Positions 1 to 7,333 of a stretch of DNA of 12,442 nucleotides are shown one piece after another. Position 1 is the first letter of the stretch. Each line of letters begins with the position of its first letter. The translations under genes and the position numbers were made by a program. Under the pieces are notes generated by a model. That model was not told the origin of the DNA. It saw nothing but the letters and a program-made list of their open reading frames with translations, and did no database searches. This DNA comes from Actinomycetes bacterium (GTDB lineage: Bacteria > Actinomycetota > Coriobacteriia > Anaerosomatales > JAJZPX01), in the NCBI GenBank assembly GCA_021811025.1, contig JAJZPX010000029.1:1-12442 (forward strand), in the 5' to 3' direction.

Positions 1-557
1 GCCGAGAAGAGCAGATGGAGTTCGGGCCGCGCGCGGAACGCGTGCTCGAACGCCTCCTGGTCGCCGGATGCGAGCCAGAACAGCACGGCGGCCGTGAGCA
101 TGGGGCCGATGAGCGCCAGCGTCATGAGCACCCACACGCCGAGCTCGAACTGGTACAGCACGCCCCAAACGATCACCGCCTGCGCGCCCAGCACCAGGAG
201 CACGGAGACGATTCGCTCGAAGTACCAGCCGACGACGAGGGTCACGACGCACGCTCCCAGCGGGTACAGCGCGGCCATCAGCGACGAGCCGAGGCCCGTC
301 TGGCGGTACGAGTACAGGCCGGCGAAGCTCGCCAGCGCCCAGAAGACGCCGCCTGACAGCACGAACGCCCGGGCGCCGCCCCGCTTCATCGCGATCGAGA
401 CCGTCGACGGCTCGTCGTCGGCCCGGCCGCTCCCGGTCTCCTTCACGAAGAAGATCTCGCGCAGTATCACGAAGAGGAGCACGGGCGTCGCTATGGTGAC
501 GACCGCCGCCAGCGCGATGCCTGTGACCATGAGGACTCCCGCAAGGATGGGCGACAT
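1..557 (-). CDS. Unrecognised multi-span membrane protein, 3' end cut by the window edge
   Basis: This gene reads leftward out of the window; 185 codons are visible from an ATG at 557 and no stop is reached. The start is well supported: a purine-rich Shine-Dalgarno stretch (GGAGG at 570-566) lies 8 bases upstream. The visible product is strongly hydrophobic, with about five candidate membrane spans near residues 5-32, 64-84, 90-110, 115-134 and 138-163. A charged loop (residues 37-60, containing GRADDEP) follows span 1. I recognise no catalytic motif or family signature and assign no function. It lies 161 bp downstream of the histidine kinase gene on the same strand, so it could be co-transcribed with it or have its own promoter in that gap. 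Long + strand frames over it have no hydrophobic or domain logic and look like high-GC shadows. Confidence 0.8.
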   Translation of the reverse strand, partial: MSPILAGVLMVTGIALAAVVTIATPVLLFVILREIFFVKETGSGRADDEPSTVSIAMKRGGARAFVLSGGVFWALASFAGLYSYRQTGLGSSLMAALYPLGACVVTLVVGWYFERIVSVLLVLGAQAVIVWGVLYQFELGVWVLMTLALIGPMLTAAVLFWLASGDQEAFEHAFRARPELHLLFS

Positions 558-565
558 CCTCTCTC

Positions 566-570
566 CCTCC
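566..570 (-). promoter_or_regulatory. Shine-Dalgarno site of the 557 (-) membrane protein
   Basis: On the minus strand GGAGG is followed by GAGAGAGG and then ATG, giving 8 bases between the core and the start codon. It is one of the best ribosome sites in the window and fixes the start of the partial gene. Confidence 0.7.
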
Positions 571-575
571 AATTA

Positions 576-588
576 CGTCGAATCGACG
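576..588. repeat. Short perfect inverted repeat upstream of the membrane protein gene
   Basis: CGTCG-AAT-CGACG forms 5-bp arms around a 3-bp centre. It sits just upstream of the Shine-Dalgarno site of the gene starting at 557 (-), in a comparatively AT-rich 161-bp gap (558-718). It could be an operator half-site pair or a small leader hairpin. Arms this short arise by chance in GC-rich DNA, so the functional reading is weak. Confidence 0.3.
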
Positions 589-718
589 AGTTAAGGTCCT
601 GGAGAGAATATCGGCCGTGAAAGGTGATACGAGGTTTGGGAACGATTTGAGTCTCGTTAGGATTCGGTGAAGGTCGACCCGCGTCGCGGAGGTCAAGGCT
701 TCGGCCGACGGCGGCGGG

Positions 719-2479
719 TCACGCCGCGGGCAGCTCGAACCAGAACCTCGTCCCGGTCCCCGGCTCCGACGCCACATGTATCTCGGAGCCGTGCGCTTCG
801 ACGATCTCCTTCGCGATGGCAAGTCCGAGGCCGGCACCCTTGCCGCCCTCGCGAGCGGCGTCGGAACGGTAGAAGCGCTCGAAGACGCGGTCGAGATCGG
901 CGGGCGCGATGCCCGGCCCTTCGTCCGCGACGGCGAGAACGACGGCGTCGCCGTTCCGTTGCGCGCGCAGGCTCACCGTCGACCCCGGTGCAGAGTGCTT
1001 CAGCGCGTTGTCGGTGAAGCTCATCAGCACCTGCACGATCCGGTCGCGATCCGCCAGCACCCGCGTCCCCTCGTCCGGGATCTCGACCGCGAGCGTGATC
1101 CCGGCATCCGCCGCCAGCGTGCCCATCACCGCCGTGACGTCGTGGAGCAGGTCCGTCGCCCACTGCGGGGCCACGTCGAGATCGATGCTCCCGGCCTCGA
1201 GCTTCGCGAGCGTGAGCAGGTCGTTGACGAGGCGCGCCATGCGGTCGGCCTCGGCCTGGAGGACTCGCATGAAGTCGTCGCGCACCGAGGGGTCGTCCTT
1301 CGCGCCGTCGACGAGCAGCTCGAGCAGCCCCTTCAGCGCCGTGATCGGCGTCCGCAGCTCGTGGCTGGCGTCGGCGACGAACCGGCGCTGCGCCTCCTCG
1401 ACGCGATGCCGCTCGGTCACGTCCGCGAGCAGCAGCACGGCGCCGTCGACGCCTCCGTCGGAGCGCAGGAGGGGCGTGCAGTGCATGAGCACTACGTGCT
1501 GCCCGAGCGTGGCGGTCCGCGCACCGCTCTTGCCCGACAGGCCCTCGCGCGCGATCTCGAGCACCGCCGGCTCCCGCGTGACATCCTCGGACGGCACGCG
1601 ACCGGGGTCCTCCTCGCCCAGCCCGAGGAGCCGCAGCGCCTCGGGATTCGCGACGCGCACCGCTCCCGTCGAATCGAACGCGACGAGCCCCTCGGCCATC
1701 GAATGGACGACCGCCGCGATCTCGCGACGGCTCTCCTCCAACTCGCCGAACGTCTCGCCCAGCCGTCCCGCCATCCTGTTGTACGACAGCGCGAGGTCCT
1801 GGATCTCGTCGGGGACGAAGCCGACGGTGAGGCGCTGCTCGAAGTCGCCGTCCGCGATCGCCGCCGCCGCGCCCGACATCGCGTGGATCCGTCTCGAGAT
1901 GAGCTCGGAGAACGCGAATCCGACCAGGCCCGCCAGCCCGAGGGAGACCCAGAACGTGATCCACAGGCGGTCCCGGACCGACTGGAGGATGTCGAGCGCG
2001 TCCGAGATGTTGCTCGCGGTGACGACGACCCCCTCGCGCGCCCCGTTCGGGCCGTGCAGCGCCTGTGCCGCGATCACCCGGCCTCCCGGCTGCATGTCCA
2101 TCGCGGCGTACGGCCTGCTCTCGTCCAGACCCCCCTCGCGAGCGGATGCGAGCGCGGAATCCGCGGGAGCGGTGTCGTACGACGACACGAGCAGGACACC
2201 GTCTCGGTCGTACACCCAGATGCCCGACCCGTAGATTCCCCGGTACTTCGCCACGACGTCGCGCATCTTGTCGAGGCTCTCGACGGTGACGGGCAGCTCC
2301 AGCTCGATCTGCCGGGCGAGCGCGGCCGCGTTGCGCAGCTCGCTCGCTTCCGCCATGTCGGTCAGCGTCGCCCTGAGGCCCGCGGTGAGCGAGACGGACA
2401 GGATGAATATCGCGACGACGATGACGATGATGAAGAGCTCGGTCTGCCACAGGCGGATCGAGCCTCGGCGTCGCAACAT
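719..2479 (-). CDS. Membrane sensor histidine kinase with Cache-like sensor, HAMP and PAS domains
   Basis: The 586-residue product is a two-component sensor that would autophosphorylate on histidine and pass phosphate to the adjacent regulator. In order it shows span 1 (about 12-34), an extracytoplasmic region of about 135 residues (35-171) resembling a single-Cache/PDC sensor, span 2 (about 172-192), HAMP (about 190-246), PAS (about 250-355), the HisKA phosphoacceptor box FVADASHELRTP with His373, and a C-terminal HATPase_c. The ATPase region has the N-box at NALKHS (Asn491), G1 at DEGPGIAP (519-526) and G2 at GKGAGLGLAI (547-556). This order resembles the WalK/ResE/PhoR group. The ATG at 2479 starts 7 bp after the regulator stop, so the two genes are an operon with the regulator first. 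The signal sensed cannot be read. A role controlling the divergent cytochrome locus is inference from position. Confidence 0.95.
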   Translation of the reverse strand: MLRRRGSIRLWQTELFIIVIVVAIFILSVSLTAGLRATLTDMAEASELRNAAALARQIELELPVTVESLDKMRDVVAKYRGIYGSGIWVYDRDGVLLVSSYDTAPADSALASAREGGLDESRPYAAMDMQPGGRVIAAQALHGPNGAREGVVVTASNISDALDILQSVRDRLWITFWVSLGLAGLVGFAFSELISRRIHAMSGAAAAIADGDFEQRLTVGFVPDEIQDLALSYNRMAGRLGETFGELEESRREIAAVVHSMAEGLVAFDSTGAVRVANPEALRLLGLGEEDPGRVPSEDVTREPAVLEIAREGLSGKSGARTATLGQHVVLMHCTPLLRSDGGVDGAVLLLADVTERHRVEEAQRRFVADASHELRTPITALKGLLELLVDGAKDDPSVRDDFMRVLQAEADRMARLVNDLLTLAKLEAGSIDLDVAPQWATDLLHDVTAVMGTLAADAGITLAVEIPDEGTRVLADRDRIVQVLMSFTDNALKHSAPGSTVSLRAQRNGDAVVLAVADEGPGIAPADLDRVFERFYRSDAAREGGKGAGLGLAIAKEIVEAHGSEIHVASEPGTGTRFWFELPAA

Positions 2480-2486
2480 GCCGGAC

Positions 2487-3167
2487 CTATGGCTCCCTCA
2501 GTCGATAGCCGTAGCCGCGTACCGTGAGCAGGTACGTCGGGCACTTGGGGTCCTCTTCGATCTTCTCGCGCATGTTGTGGATGTGCACGTCTATCGCGCG
2601 CTCGTCGCCCACCGGAGCCTGGTCCCACAGCGCCTCGAGAATCGACTGCCGCGAGACGGCGGCGCCCGCGCGCGACGCGAGGTGAAGGAGTATCGCGTAC
2701 TCCGACGTCGTGAGATGGATGTCCTGGCCCGCAAGCGTCACCTCGCGCGACCGCGTGTTGATCTCGAGCTCGCCGATGCGGACGTGCTCCTTCTCGTCCC
2801 GCCCGCCGCCCGCCCTGCGAAGGATCGCCTTGACGCGGCTCACCAGCTCGCGTGGCGAGAAGGGCTTGGTCACGTAGTCGTCGGCGCCGAACTCCAGCCC
2901 GAGGATGCGGTCGACCTCGTCGCCTCTGGCCGACAACATGATTATGGGCACGTTAGACTGCGCCCTAATGTCCCGCGCGACGTCGAGCCCGGACTTCCCG
3001 GGCAGCATCACGTCGAGGATCACGACGTCCGGCTTCACCTCGGAGAACATGAACTCGCCGCCCGCCGCGTCCCCCGCCGTGTGGACCGAGTAGCCGGCCT
3101 GCGTCAGGGCGTACGAGACGATCTTCAGGACGGGCTCTTCGTCGTCTACTACGAGGACGCTGCTCAT
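2487..3167 (-). CDS. OmpR/PhoB-family response regulator
   Basis: The 226-residue length is typical for this family. The receiver domain (about 1-120) has the acidic pair Asp8/Asp9, phosphoacceptor Asp52 in ILDVMLPGKSG, Ser79 and the invariant Lys101 in TKPFSP. The C-terminal winged helix (about 128-224) has the OmpR-type features LTTSEYAILLHLA, a DVHIHNMREKIEEDP recognition-helix region and the end signature TVRGYGYRL. It is a DNA-binding activator or repressor whose phosphorylation should depend on the kinase encoded immediately downstream. Its start lies at the edge of the 176-bp region shared with the + strand cytochrome locus, so autoregulation and control of that locus are plausible. 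No operator could be identified with confidence. The ribosome site is only a weak purine-rich stretch. Confidence 0.96.
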   Translation of the reverse strand: MSSVLVVDDEEPVLKIVSYALTQAGYSVHTAGDAAGGEFMFSEVKPDVVILDVMLPGKSGLDVARDIRAQSNVPIIMLSARGDEVDRILGLEFGADDYVTKPFSPRELVSRVKAILRRAGGGRDEKEHVRIGELEINTRSREVTLAGQDIHLTTSEYAILLHLASRAGAAVSRQSILEALWDQAPVGDERAIDVHIHNMREKIEEDPKCPTYLLTVRGYGYRLREP

Positions 3168-3343
3168 CTGCGTGCGCTTTCTTCTTGGCGCGACCCTACG
3201 CGGAGCAGGATACCGCGAGTCGCGCGTATGTCCGCTAACACAATCCTAATGTGAAGCAAACAAGTAACGAATCCGGGCGGCGGCGACCGCTGCTAGTGTC
3301 GTGCCTGACCAGCAGCTGACTCCTCGTCCCGGTGGTGTGAAGG
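3168..3343. promoter_or_regulatory. Divergent intergenic region between the two-component operon and the cytochrome locus
   Basis: These 176 bp must hold promoters for the leftward regulator/kinase pair and probably for the rightward cytochrome locus. The stretch 3235-3270 is conspicuously AT-rich for this window. Inside it CACA (3239-3242) and TGTG (3250-3253) form an imperfect inverted repeat with a 7-bp spacer. The hexamers TAGTGT (3294-3299, +) and TAGGAT (minus strand, within 3240-3252) resemble -10 elements, but neither has a convincing -35 partner. I call the region regulatory from gene layout and do not assign exact promoters. Confidence 0.5.
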
Positions 3344-4027
3344 GTGCATCCGAAGACACGAATCGCGTTCCTGCGCCTCCTCGCCGCCGCGGCGTTCGTC
3401 GCCGCGGCGTTCGCACTGTCGCTGGCGTCCCCCGCAGCTCCCGCTTTCGCGGGCCACGCCTCGCTCGGAGAGCCGCTCTTCTACCCGTGCACGAGCTGCC
3501 ATCCGGTGACGCTCGGACCCGACGGCAAGCCAGCAAAGCCTCTGCCGAACGGCTTCACGGGCCACGACATCGTCCTGGAGTCCCACGACAAGCTCGGCCA
3601 GGGGACGCAGGCGTGCCTCGTCTGCCACGACGATCCGGCCAGTGACCCCGGCAAGCTCAAGCTGGTGGACGGGAGCCTCGTGGACATCACGGGCGACGTC
3701 TCGCTGGTGTGCTACCGGTGCCACGAGCAGAAGTACAAGGACTTCAAGGCCGGGACGCACGGCAAGCACCAGCCGAAGTGCACCTCGGCCGGCTGCCACG
3801 ACCCGCACACCCCCGCGTACGTCTACGCGTCGCCGTTGCTCCCGTTCGAGGGGACCGGCTTCCAGGTTCGCGCCGTCTCCGACCGAAAGGCGTTCGTGCC
3901 GCTCGCCTCGGCGCCCGTCCCGCCCCCGGTCGAGACGCCGTCGTGGCTGGTCGTCGCGGCCACCGTCGGTGCGACGCTGTCCGCCGGGATCGCCGGCACG
4001 CTGATCGTAGGAAGGCCGAAGCGATGA
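3344..4027 (+). CDS. Secreted, C-terminally anchored multihaem cytochrome c (four haem motifs)
   Basis: The 227-residue product has a clear Sec signal peptide (hydrophobic 9-30, AFA cleavage site near residue 36). Its haem motifs are CTSCH (49-53), CLVCH (91-95), CYRCH (123-127) and one CX4CH (146-152). CX4CH binding is established in tetrahaem cytochrome c3-type proteins. A proline-rich linker (about 190-199) leads to one C-terminal span (201-223) and a basic RPKR end, so the haem domain should face outward on a tail anchor. It is best described as a cytochrome c3/c7-like small electron carrier. GTG at 3344 is the start: an in-frame TGA lies two codons upstream and no ATG precedes the signal peptide. 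It is the first gene of the locus and overlaps the Fe-S gene by 4 bp (ATGA), implying translational coupling and partnership in one complex. Confidence 0.92.
   Translation: MHPKTRIAFLRLLAAAAFVAAAFALSLASPAAPAFAGHASLGEPLFYPCTSCHPVTLGPDGKPAKPLPNGFTGHDIVLESHDKLGQGTQACLVCHDDPASDPGKLKLVDGSLVDITGDVSLVCYRCHEQKYKDFKAGTHGKHQPKCTSAGCHDPHTPAYVYASPLLPFEGTGFQVRAVSDRKAFVPLASAPVPPPVETPSWLVVAATVGATLSAGIAGTLIVGRPKR
4009..4015 (+). promoter_or_regulatory. Shine-Dalgarno site of the Fe-S subunit gene
   Basis: AGGAAGG lies 8 bases before ATG 4024, inside the end of the upstream cytochrome gene. It supports the internal start at 4024 over a longer upstream open frame that would overlap the cytochrome. Confidence 0.6.
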
Positions 4028-5028
4028 GCGATCACTCCGAGGAGCTCCCGATCGAAAGCGGCGCCGAGGCGCCGAGCGCGGCGCACGCGCCCGAGGCGCC
4101 CGAGGAGCCGAGCGCGGCGCGCCCGCAGGACGCCGTCGCGAGCGCGCCCGAGGACGCGCTCGCGACCACGCTGTCGCGGCGGCGCTTCCTCGAGGGCGTA
4201 GGTGCCGTGGCGGGCATGTTCGCGGCCGGGGTGGTCCCGGCGCTGCTCTCGGCCGCGCCGAGCTCGGCCGGCGCCGCGACGGGCGAGCCGGAAGCGGCTT
4301 CGGCGTCCGCCGAGGGCATCGAGAAGATCATCGAGGAGGACCAGCCCATCAACTACCCGGGCAAGCCGGTGTGGTACGCCGACCCCGCAGGCAAACAGAA
4401 GTGGGCGATGGTGATCGACACCAAAGCCTGCATCGGGTGCCGCAAGTGCGTCTACGCGTGCGTCGAGGAGAACAACATCGGCCGGGACTCCGGCTTCACC
4501 TACATCCAGGTCCTCGAGATGGAGCAGGGCGAGATCGACCTCGAGACCGCCGTGCTCGACTACGGCGAGGGCGGCAAGCCCGACAAGTGGTACCTGCCCG
4601 TCCAGTGCATGCACTGCGCGAAGCCCACGTGCGTCTACGGCTGCCCCGTGAAGGCCACGTGGAAGGAGCCCGACGGGATCGTCGTCATCGACTACGACAA
4701 GTGCATCGCGTGCCGCAATTGCATCGTGACCTGCCCGTACGGCGCACGGCACTTCAATTGGGTCGAGCCCGACGTGCCCAAGGCGGAGCGCAACCCGAAG
4801 GTGCCGGTCGAGGAGCGCGCGGGCGTCGTCGACAAGTGCACGTGGTGCATCCAGCGCACGCGCAACGGCATGACCACGGCGTGCGTCCAGGCGTGTCCGG
4901 TAGGCGCGAGGAAATTCGGCGACCTGAACGACCCGGACAGCGAGGTCTCCGTGCTGCTCAAGACGCGTCGAGTCATTCGGCTGAAGGAAGAGGATGGGAC
5001 CGAACCGATGATCTGGTACGTGGGGTGA
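4024..5028 (+). CDS. Tat-exported four-cluster [4Fe-4S] ferredoxin-type subunit (NrfC/HybA/DsrO/PsrB-like)
   Basis: The 334-residue product carries electrons between a NrfD-type membrane subunit and cytochromes. A twin-arginine motif, SRRRFLEGVG (51-60), followed by a hydrophobic stretch, indicates folded export. Four cysteine groups follow: C136/139/142/146, C195/198/203/207, C227/230/233/237 and C272/275/287/291. This is the layout of four cubane clusters in the NrfC/HybA/DsrO family. The 12-residue gap between C275 and C287 is also usual there. An unusual Ala/Glu/Pro-rich extension of about 48 residues precedes the Tat motif; I see no domain in it. The ATG has a good ribosome site and a 4-bp overlap with the cytochrome upstream, and the gene shares one base with the NrfD gene (TGATG). 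The family is clear, but the exact subfamily cannot be settled without a phylogeny. Confidence 0.94.
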   Translation: MSDHSEELPIESGAEAPSAAHAPEAPEEPSAARPQDAVASAPEDALATTLSRRRFLEGVGAVAGMFAAGVVPALLSAAPSSAGAATGEPEAASASAEGIEKIIEEDQPINYPGKPVWYADPAGKQKWAMVIDTKACIGCRKCVYACVEENNIGRDSGFTYIQVLEMEQGEIDLETAVLDYGEGGKPDKWYLPVQCMHCAKPTCVYGCPVKATWKEPDGIVVIDYDKCIACRNCIVTCPYGARHFNWVEPDVPKAERNPKVPVEERAGVVDKCTWCIQRTRNGMTTACVQACPVGARKFGDLNDPDSEVSVLLKTRRVIRLKEEDGTEPMIWYVG

Positions 5029-6308
5029 TGGCGGTGCAGGAGCTCTCGGCGCGACGCCCCGGAGTCGTGCGCTTCATCGGGATCGACTTCGACCTCGGAG
5101 CGCTCCGCAGCGCGAGCCCGCGGTATTGGGCGTTCGTGTCGCTGCTGCTCACAGTGCTCGCGATGGGCGGCATGGCGTACGTCTCGCAGCTGCAGCACGG
5201 GGGCGCGGTCATGGCGATGCGCGACAACTACCCGTGGGGGCTCTGGTTCGTCGACTACATGTACTACGTCGGCCTGGCGGCCGGCGGCCTCGTCGTGTAC
5301 GCGAGCGTGCACCTCTTCGGCGCGAAACAGTTCCACCCGCTGGCTCGGCTGGCGGTGCTGCAGGCCGGCCTGCTCGTGATGATGGCGCTGCTCGGCATCG
5401 TGACCGACATGGAACGCCCGTGGCGCGCCATCTGGATGCTGCTCACGCCGAACCCGACGTCGCCGTTCGTCTACACCGGTAGCGCGGCGAACATCTACAT
5501 GATCGTGTGCTTCGTCGACCTGTGGATACTGATCACGGGCAAGGGCGGGGAGAAGTGGGCGCACCGCATGACGCTCATAGCCCTGCCGCTCGCCATCTAC
5601 CTCCACACGACCACCGCGTTCGTCCTGTCGATGAACAAGTCGCGCGAGCTTTGGAACTCCGCGATGATGACCCCGATCTTCCTGACGTCCGCGACGGCTT
5701 CCGGTATCGCGCTGCTGCTCATCAGCGCCTACATCTTCAAACGGCTCAAGATCCTCGAGTTCCGGCCGAGCATGTTCAGGAGCCTCTCGACCCTGCTCGC
5801 GACGGTCATGATCATCGACCAGTTCTTCCTGCTCGTGGAGGTCCTCACCGTCTTCTGGCCCACGTCGGCCAAGCCGGGCCACGTGGCCAGGTTCTCCCTG
5901 TTCTTCACCGGTCCGTACTGGTTCGCGCTGATTCCCGTGTTCGTACTGGGGCTCGGGGCGTTCGCCCTGCTCGCGCCGCGCCGCACGCGCGGGCTGCCGG
6001 CGGTGCAGATCACCGCGTCGGCCATGTACGTCGTGGCGGTCTACTTCAAGCGCTACTCGCTCATGGCGATGGGCTTCGCGATCAACCCGCTCGGCCAGTA
6101 CAGCCCGCCGTACGCGCCGAGCCTGATCGAGGTGCTCCTCGCGCTCGGCATACTCGCGCTCGGCATGCTGATGATGACGCTGGCGGCGAAGGTCCTCCCG
6201 CTCAAGGTGCCCGAGCACGATGAAGGCGAACACGCCGTCGACGTCGACGAGGAACTCAAGGCGCTGGACGCCGAGGCGTCCGCCGACGTGCTGGCGGAGG
6301 TCAGGTGA
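5028..6308 (+). CDS. NrfD/PsrC-family quinone-interacting membrane subunit
   Basis: The 426-residue integral membrane protein has about ten spans, near 34-54, 71-94, 106-126, 152-170, 181-201, 213-236, 252-276, 295-316, 325-345 and 366-388. Characteristic family stretches are RDNYPWGLWFVDYMYYVG (65-82) and AFVLS...WN...P..F..SA..SG (197-226). Proteins of this family oxidise or reduce quinone in the membrane and exchange electrons with a partner Fe-S subunit, which is encoded just upstream. The size and ten-span form are closer to HybB/DsrP/ActC than to the eight-span PsrC. Glu271 in a membrane span is a candidate quinone-site or proton-path residue (inference). A charged acidic tail (about 395-426) follows the last span. 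The ATG is coupled to the previous stop by TGATG; GTG at 5025 is an alternative start with a 4-bp overlap. Confidence 0.93.
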   Translation: MAVQELSARRPGVVRFIGIDFDLGALRSASPRYWAFVSLLLTVLAMGGMAYVSQLQHGGAVMAMRDNYPWGLWFVDYMYYVGLAAGGLVVYASVHLFGAKQFHPLARLAVLQAGLLVMMALLGIVTDMERPWRAIWMLLTPNPTSPFVYTGSAANIYMIVCFVDLWILITGKGGEKWAHRMTLIALPLAIYLHTTTAFVLSMNKSRELWNSAMMTPIFLTSATASGIALLLISAYIFKRLKILEFRPSMFRSLSTLLATVMIIDQFFLLVEVLTVFWPTSAKPGHVARFSLFFTGPYWFALIPVFVLGLGAFALLAPRRTRGLPAVQITASAMYVVAVYFKRYSLMAMGFAINPLGQYSPPYAPSLIEVLLALGILALGMLMMTLAAKVLPLKVPEHDEGEHAVDVDEELKALDAEASADVLAEVR

Positions 6309-7333
6309 GCGCCATGACGCGACGCGAACGGATCGTACGCCAGGTCGGCGAGATCATCTCGTGCAACATCGTCCCGCTGATCGCCGTGGCGGTGCTGGCG
6401 GCTGCTGCGCTGCTGGTCGGAGTGCCGGTGGTGTCCGCGGACTCGCCTGCGTTCTTCTCGCGGTACCACGGCCTGTCGCAGGACTACGACAGCCTCCGGA
6501 CGTCCAGCCACAAGGACGTTCCGTGCAGTGGCTGCCACGTGGACAAGCGCAACCCCGTCGTCCGCGACCTCGCGACCGCGGCGGACTTCTACGCGGGTCT
6601 TCTCGGCAACCAGAAGACGCCGGCGTTCACCAAGTTCGACGCGCCCACTCGCGACGCTTGCCTCGCTTGCCACCTCAACGACTGGAGCGACGACGCCTCT
6701 CGCACCGCGAAGGTCCCGCATCCCGCGCACCTGCGCGTGGCGTCCGAGACGCGCAACTGCGTGACGTGCCACAAGTGGACGGCCCATGAAGAGACGACCA
6801 TGCGGAAGCACCAGACGATGCCGTTCTCCGGCGTCTGCGTCGCTTACGGATGCCATGTCGGCACGAAGACGACCGACCAGTGCCCCACGTGTCACCACTC
6901 CCTCGACACGGGTGACTGGAAGGCGGACCACCCGAAGGCCGTGCAGGCGTCGGGCGCGAACGGGTGCCTCGAGTCGTGCCACGACATCTCGCAGTGCCGG
7001 CAGTGCCACACCACCGGCAAGCAGCCGAACGTGGCGGGTCCCGCCGTGCAGTCAGGCCTGCAGGCGATCCAGGGGCAGCACGTCAAGCCGGACTGGATCG
7101 ACAAGCACGGCGCGCTGGCGCAGAAGGACCAGTCGCAGTGCATGAAGTGCCACGTCTCGGACGCCCAGTGCCGCGACTGCCACGCGCAGCGCCCCGCGTT
7201 CCACGGCTCGACGACGACGTGGATCGGCACTCACAAGAACGTGGCGAAGGGCAACGAGTGGCGCTGCACGCCCGAATGCCACCAGCAGTCCTTCTGCGAC
7301 GAGTGCCACAAGCAGTTCAAGGAGATGCGCTAG
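6305..7333 (+). CDS. Membrane-anchored multihaem cytochrome c, 11 haem-type motifs
   Basis: The 342-residue product has an N-terminal anchor (about 22-44, uncleaved in appearance) and then a large haem domain. CXXCH motifs are at 74, 119, 152, 193, 231, 279, 289 and 331. One CX4CH is at 178-184 and two CX3CH are at 221-226 and 321-326. The first five form the core shared with the next three genes. The last six form three two-haem modules, each opened by W-x3-H (Trp205/His209, Trp264/His268, Trp306/His310), where the His is a likely distal ligand. The head resembles NapC/NrfH (SSHKDVPCSGCHV) but lacks their first haem. GTG 6305 overlaps the NrfD stop by 4 bp and has GGAGG (6296-6300) 4 bases upstream; ATG 6314 is possible but spaced 13 bases from it. 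It is an electron-wire protein, with no catalytic motif seen. Confidence 0.9.
   Translation: MSAMTRRERIVRQVGEIISCNIVPLIAVAVLAAAALLVGVPVVSADSPAFFSRYHGLSQDYDSLRTSSHKDVPCSGCHVDKRNPVVRDLATAADFYAGLLGNQKTPAFTKFDAPTRDACLACHLNDWSDDASRTAKVPHPAHLRVASETRNCVTCHKWTAHEETTMRKHQTMPFSGVCVAYGCHVGTKTTDQCPTCHHSLDTGDWKADHPKAVQASGANGCLESCHDISQCRQCHTTGKQPNVAGPAVQSGLQAIQGQHVKPDWIDKHGALAQKDQSQCMKCHVSDAQCRDCHAQRPAFHGSTTTWIGTHKNVAKGNEWRCTPECHQQSFCDECHKQFKEMR

Noticed and set aside
776..2527. 583-residue + strand open frame opposite the histidine kinase
   Set aside because: The minus strand frame has complete kinase domains; the opposite frame is Arg/Asp/His-rich without domains, a typical high-GC shadow.
3294..3299. 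TAGTGT as a -10 element for the cytochrome locus
   Set aside because: No -35-like hexamer lies 16-18 bp upstream; I mention it only inside the regulatory region.
4692..6233. 513-residue minus strand open frame opposite the NrfD and Fe-S genes
   Set aside because: It is rich in His, Arg, Glu and Gln, which are complements of the hydrophobic + strand codons. It has no domain and conflicts with well-supported genes.
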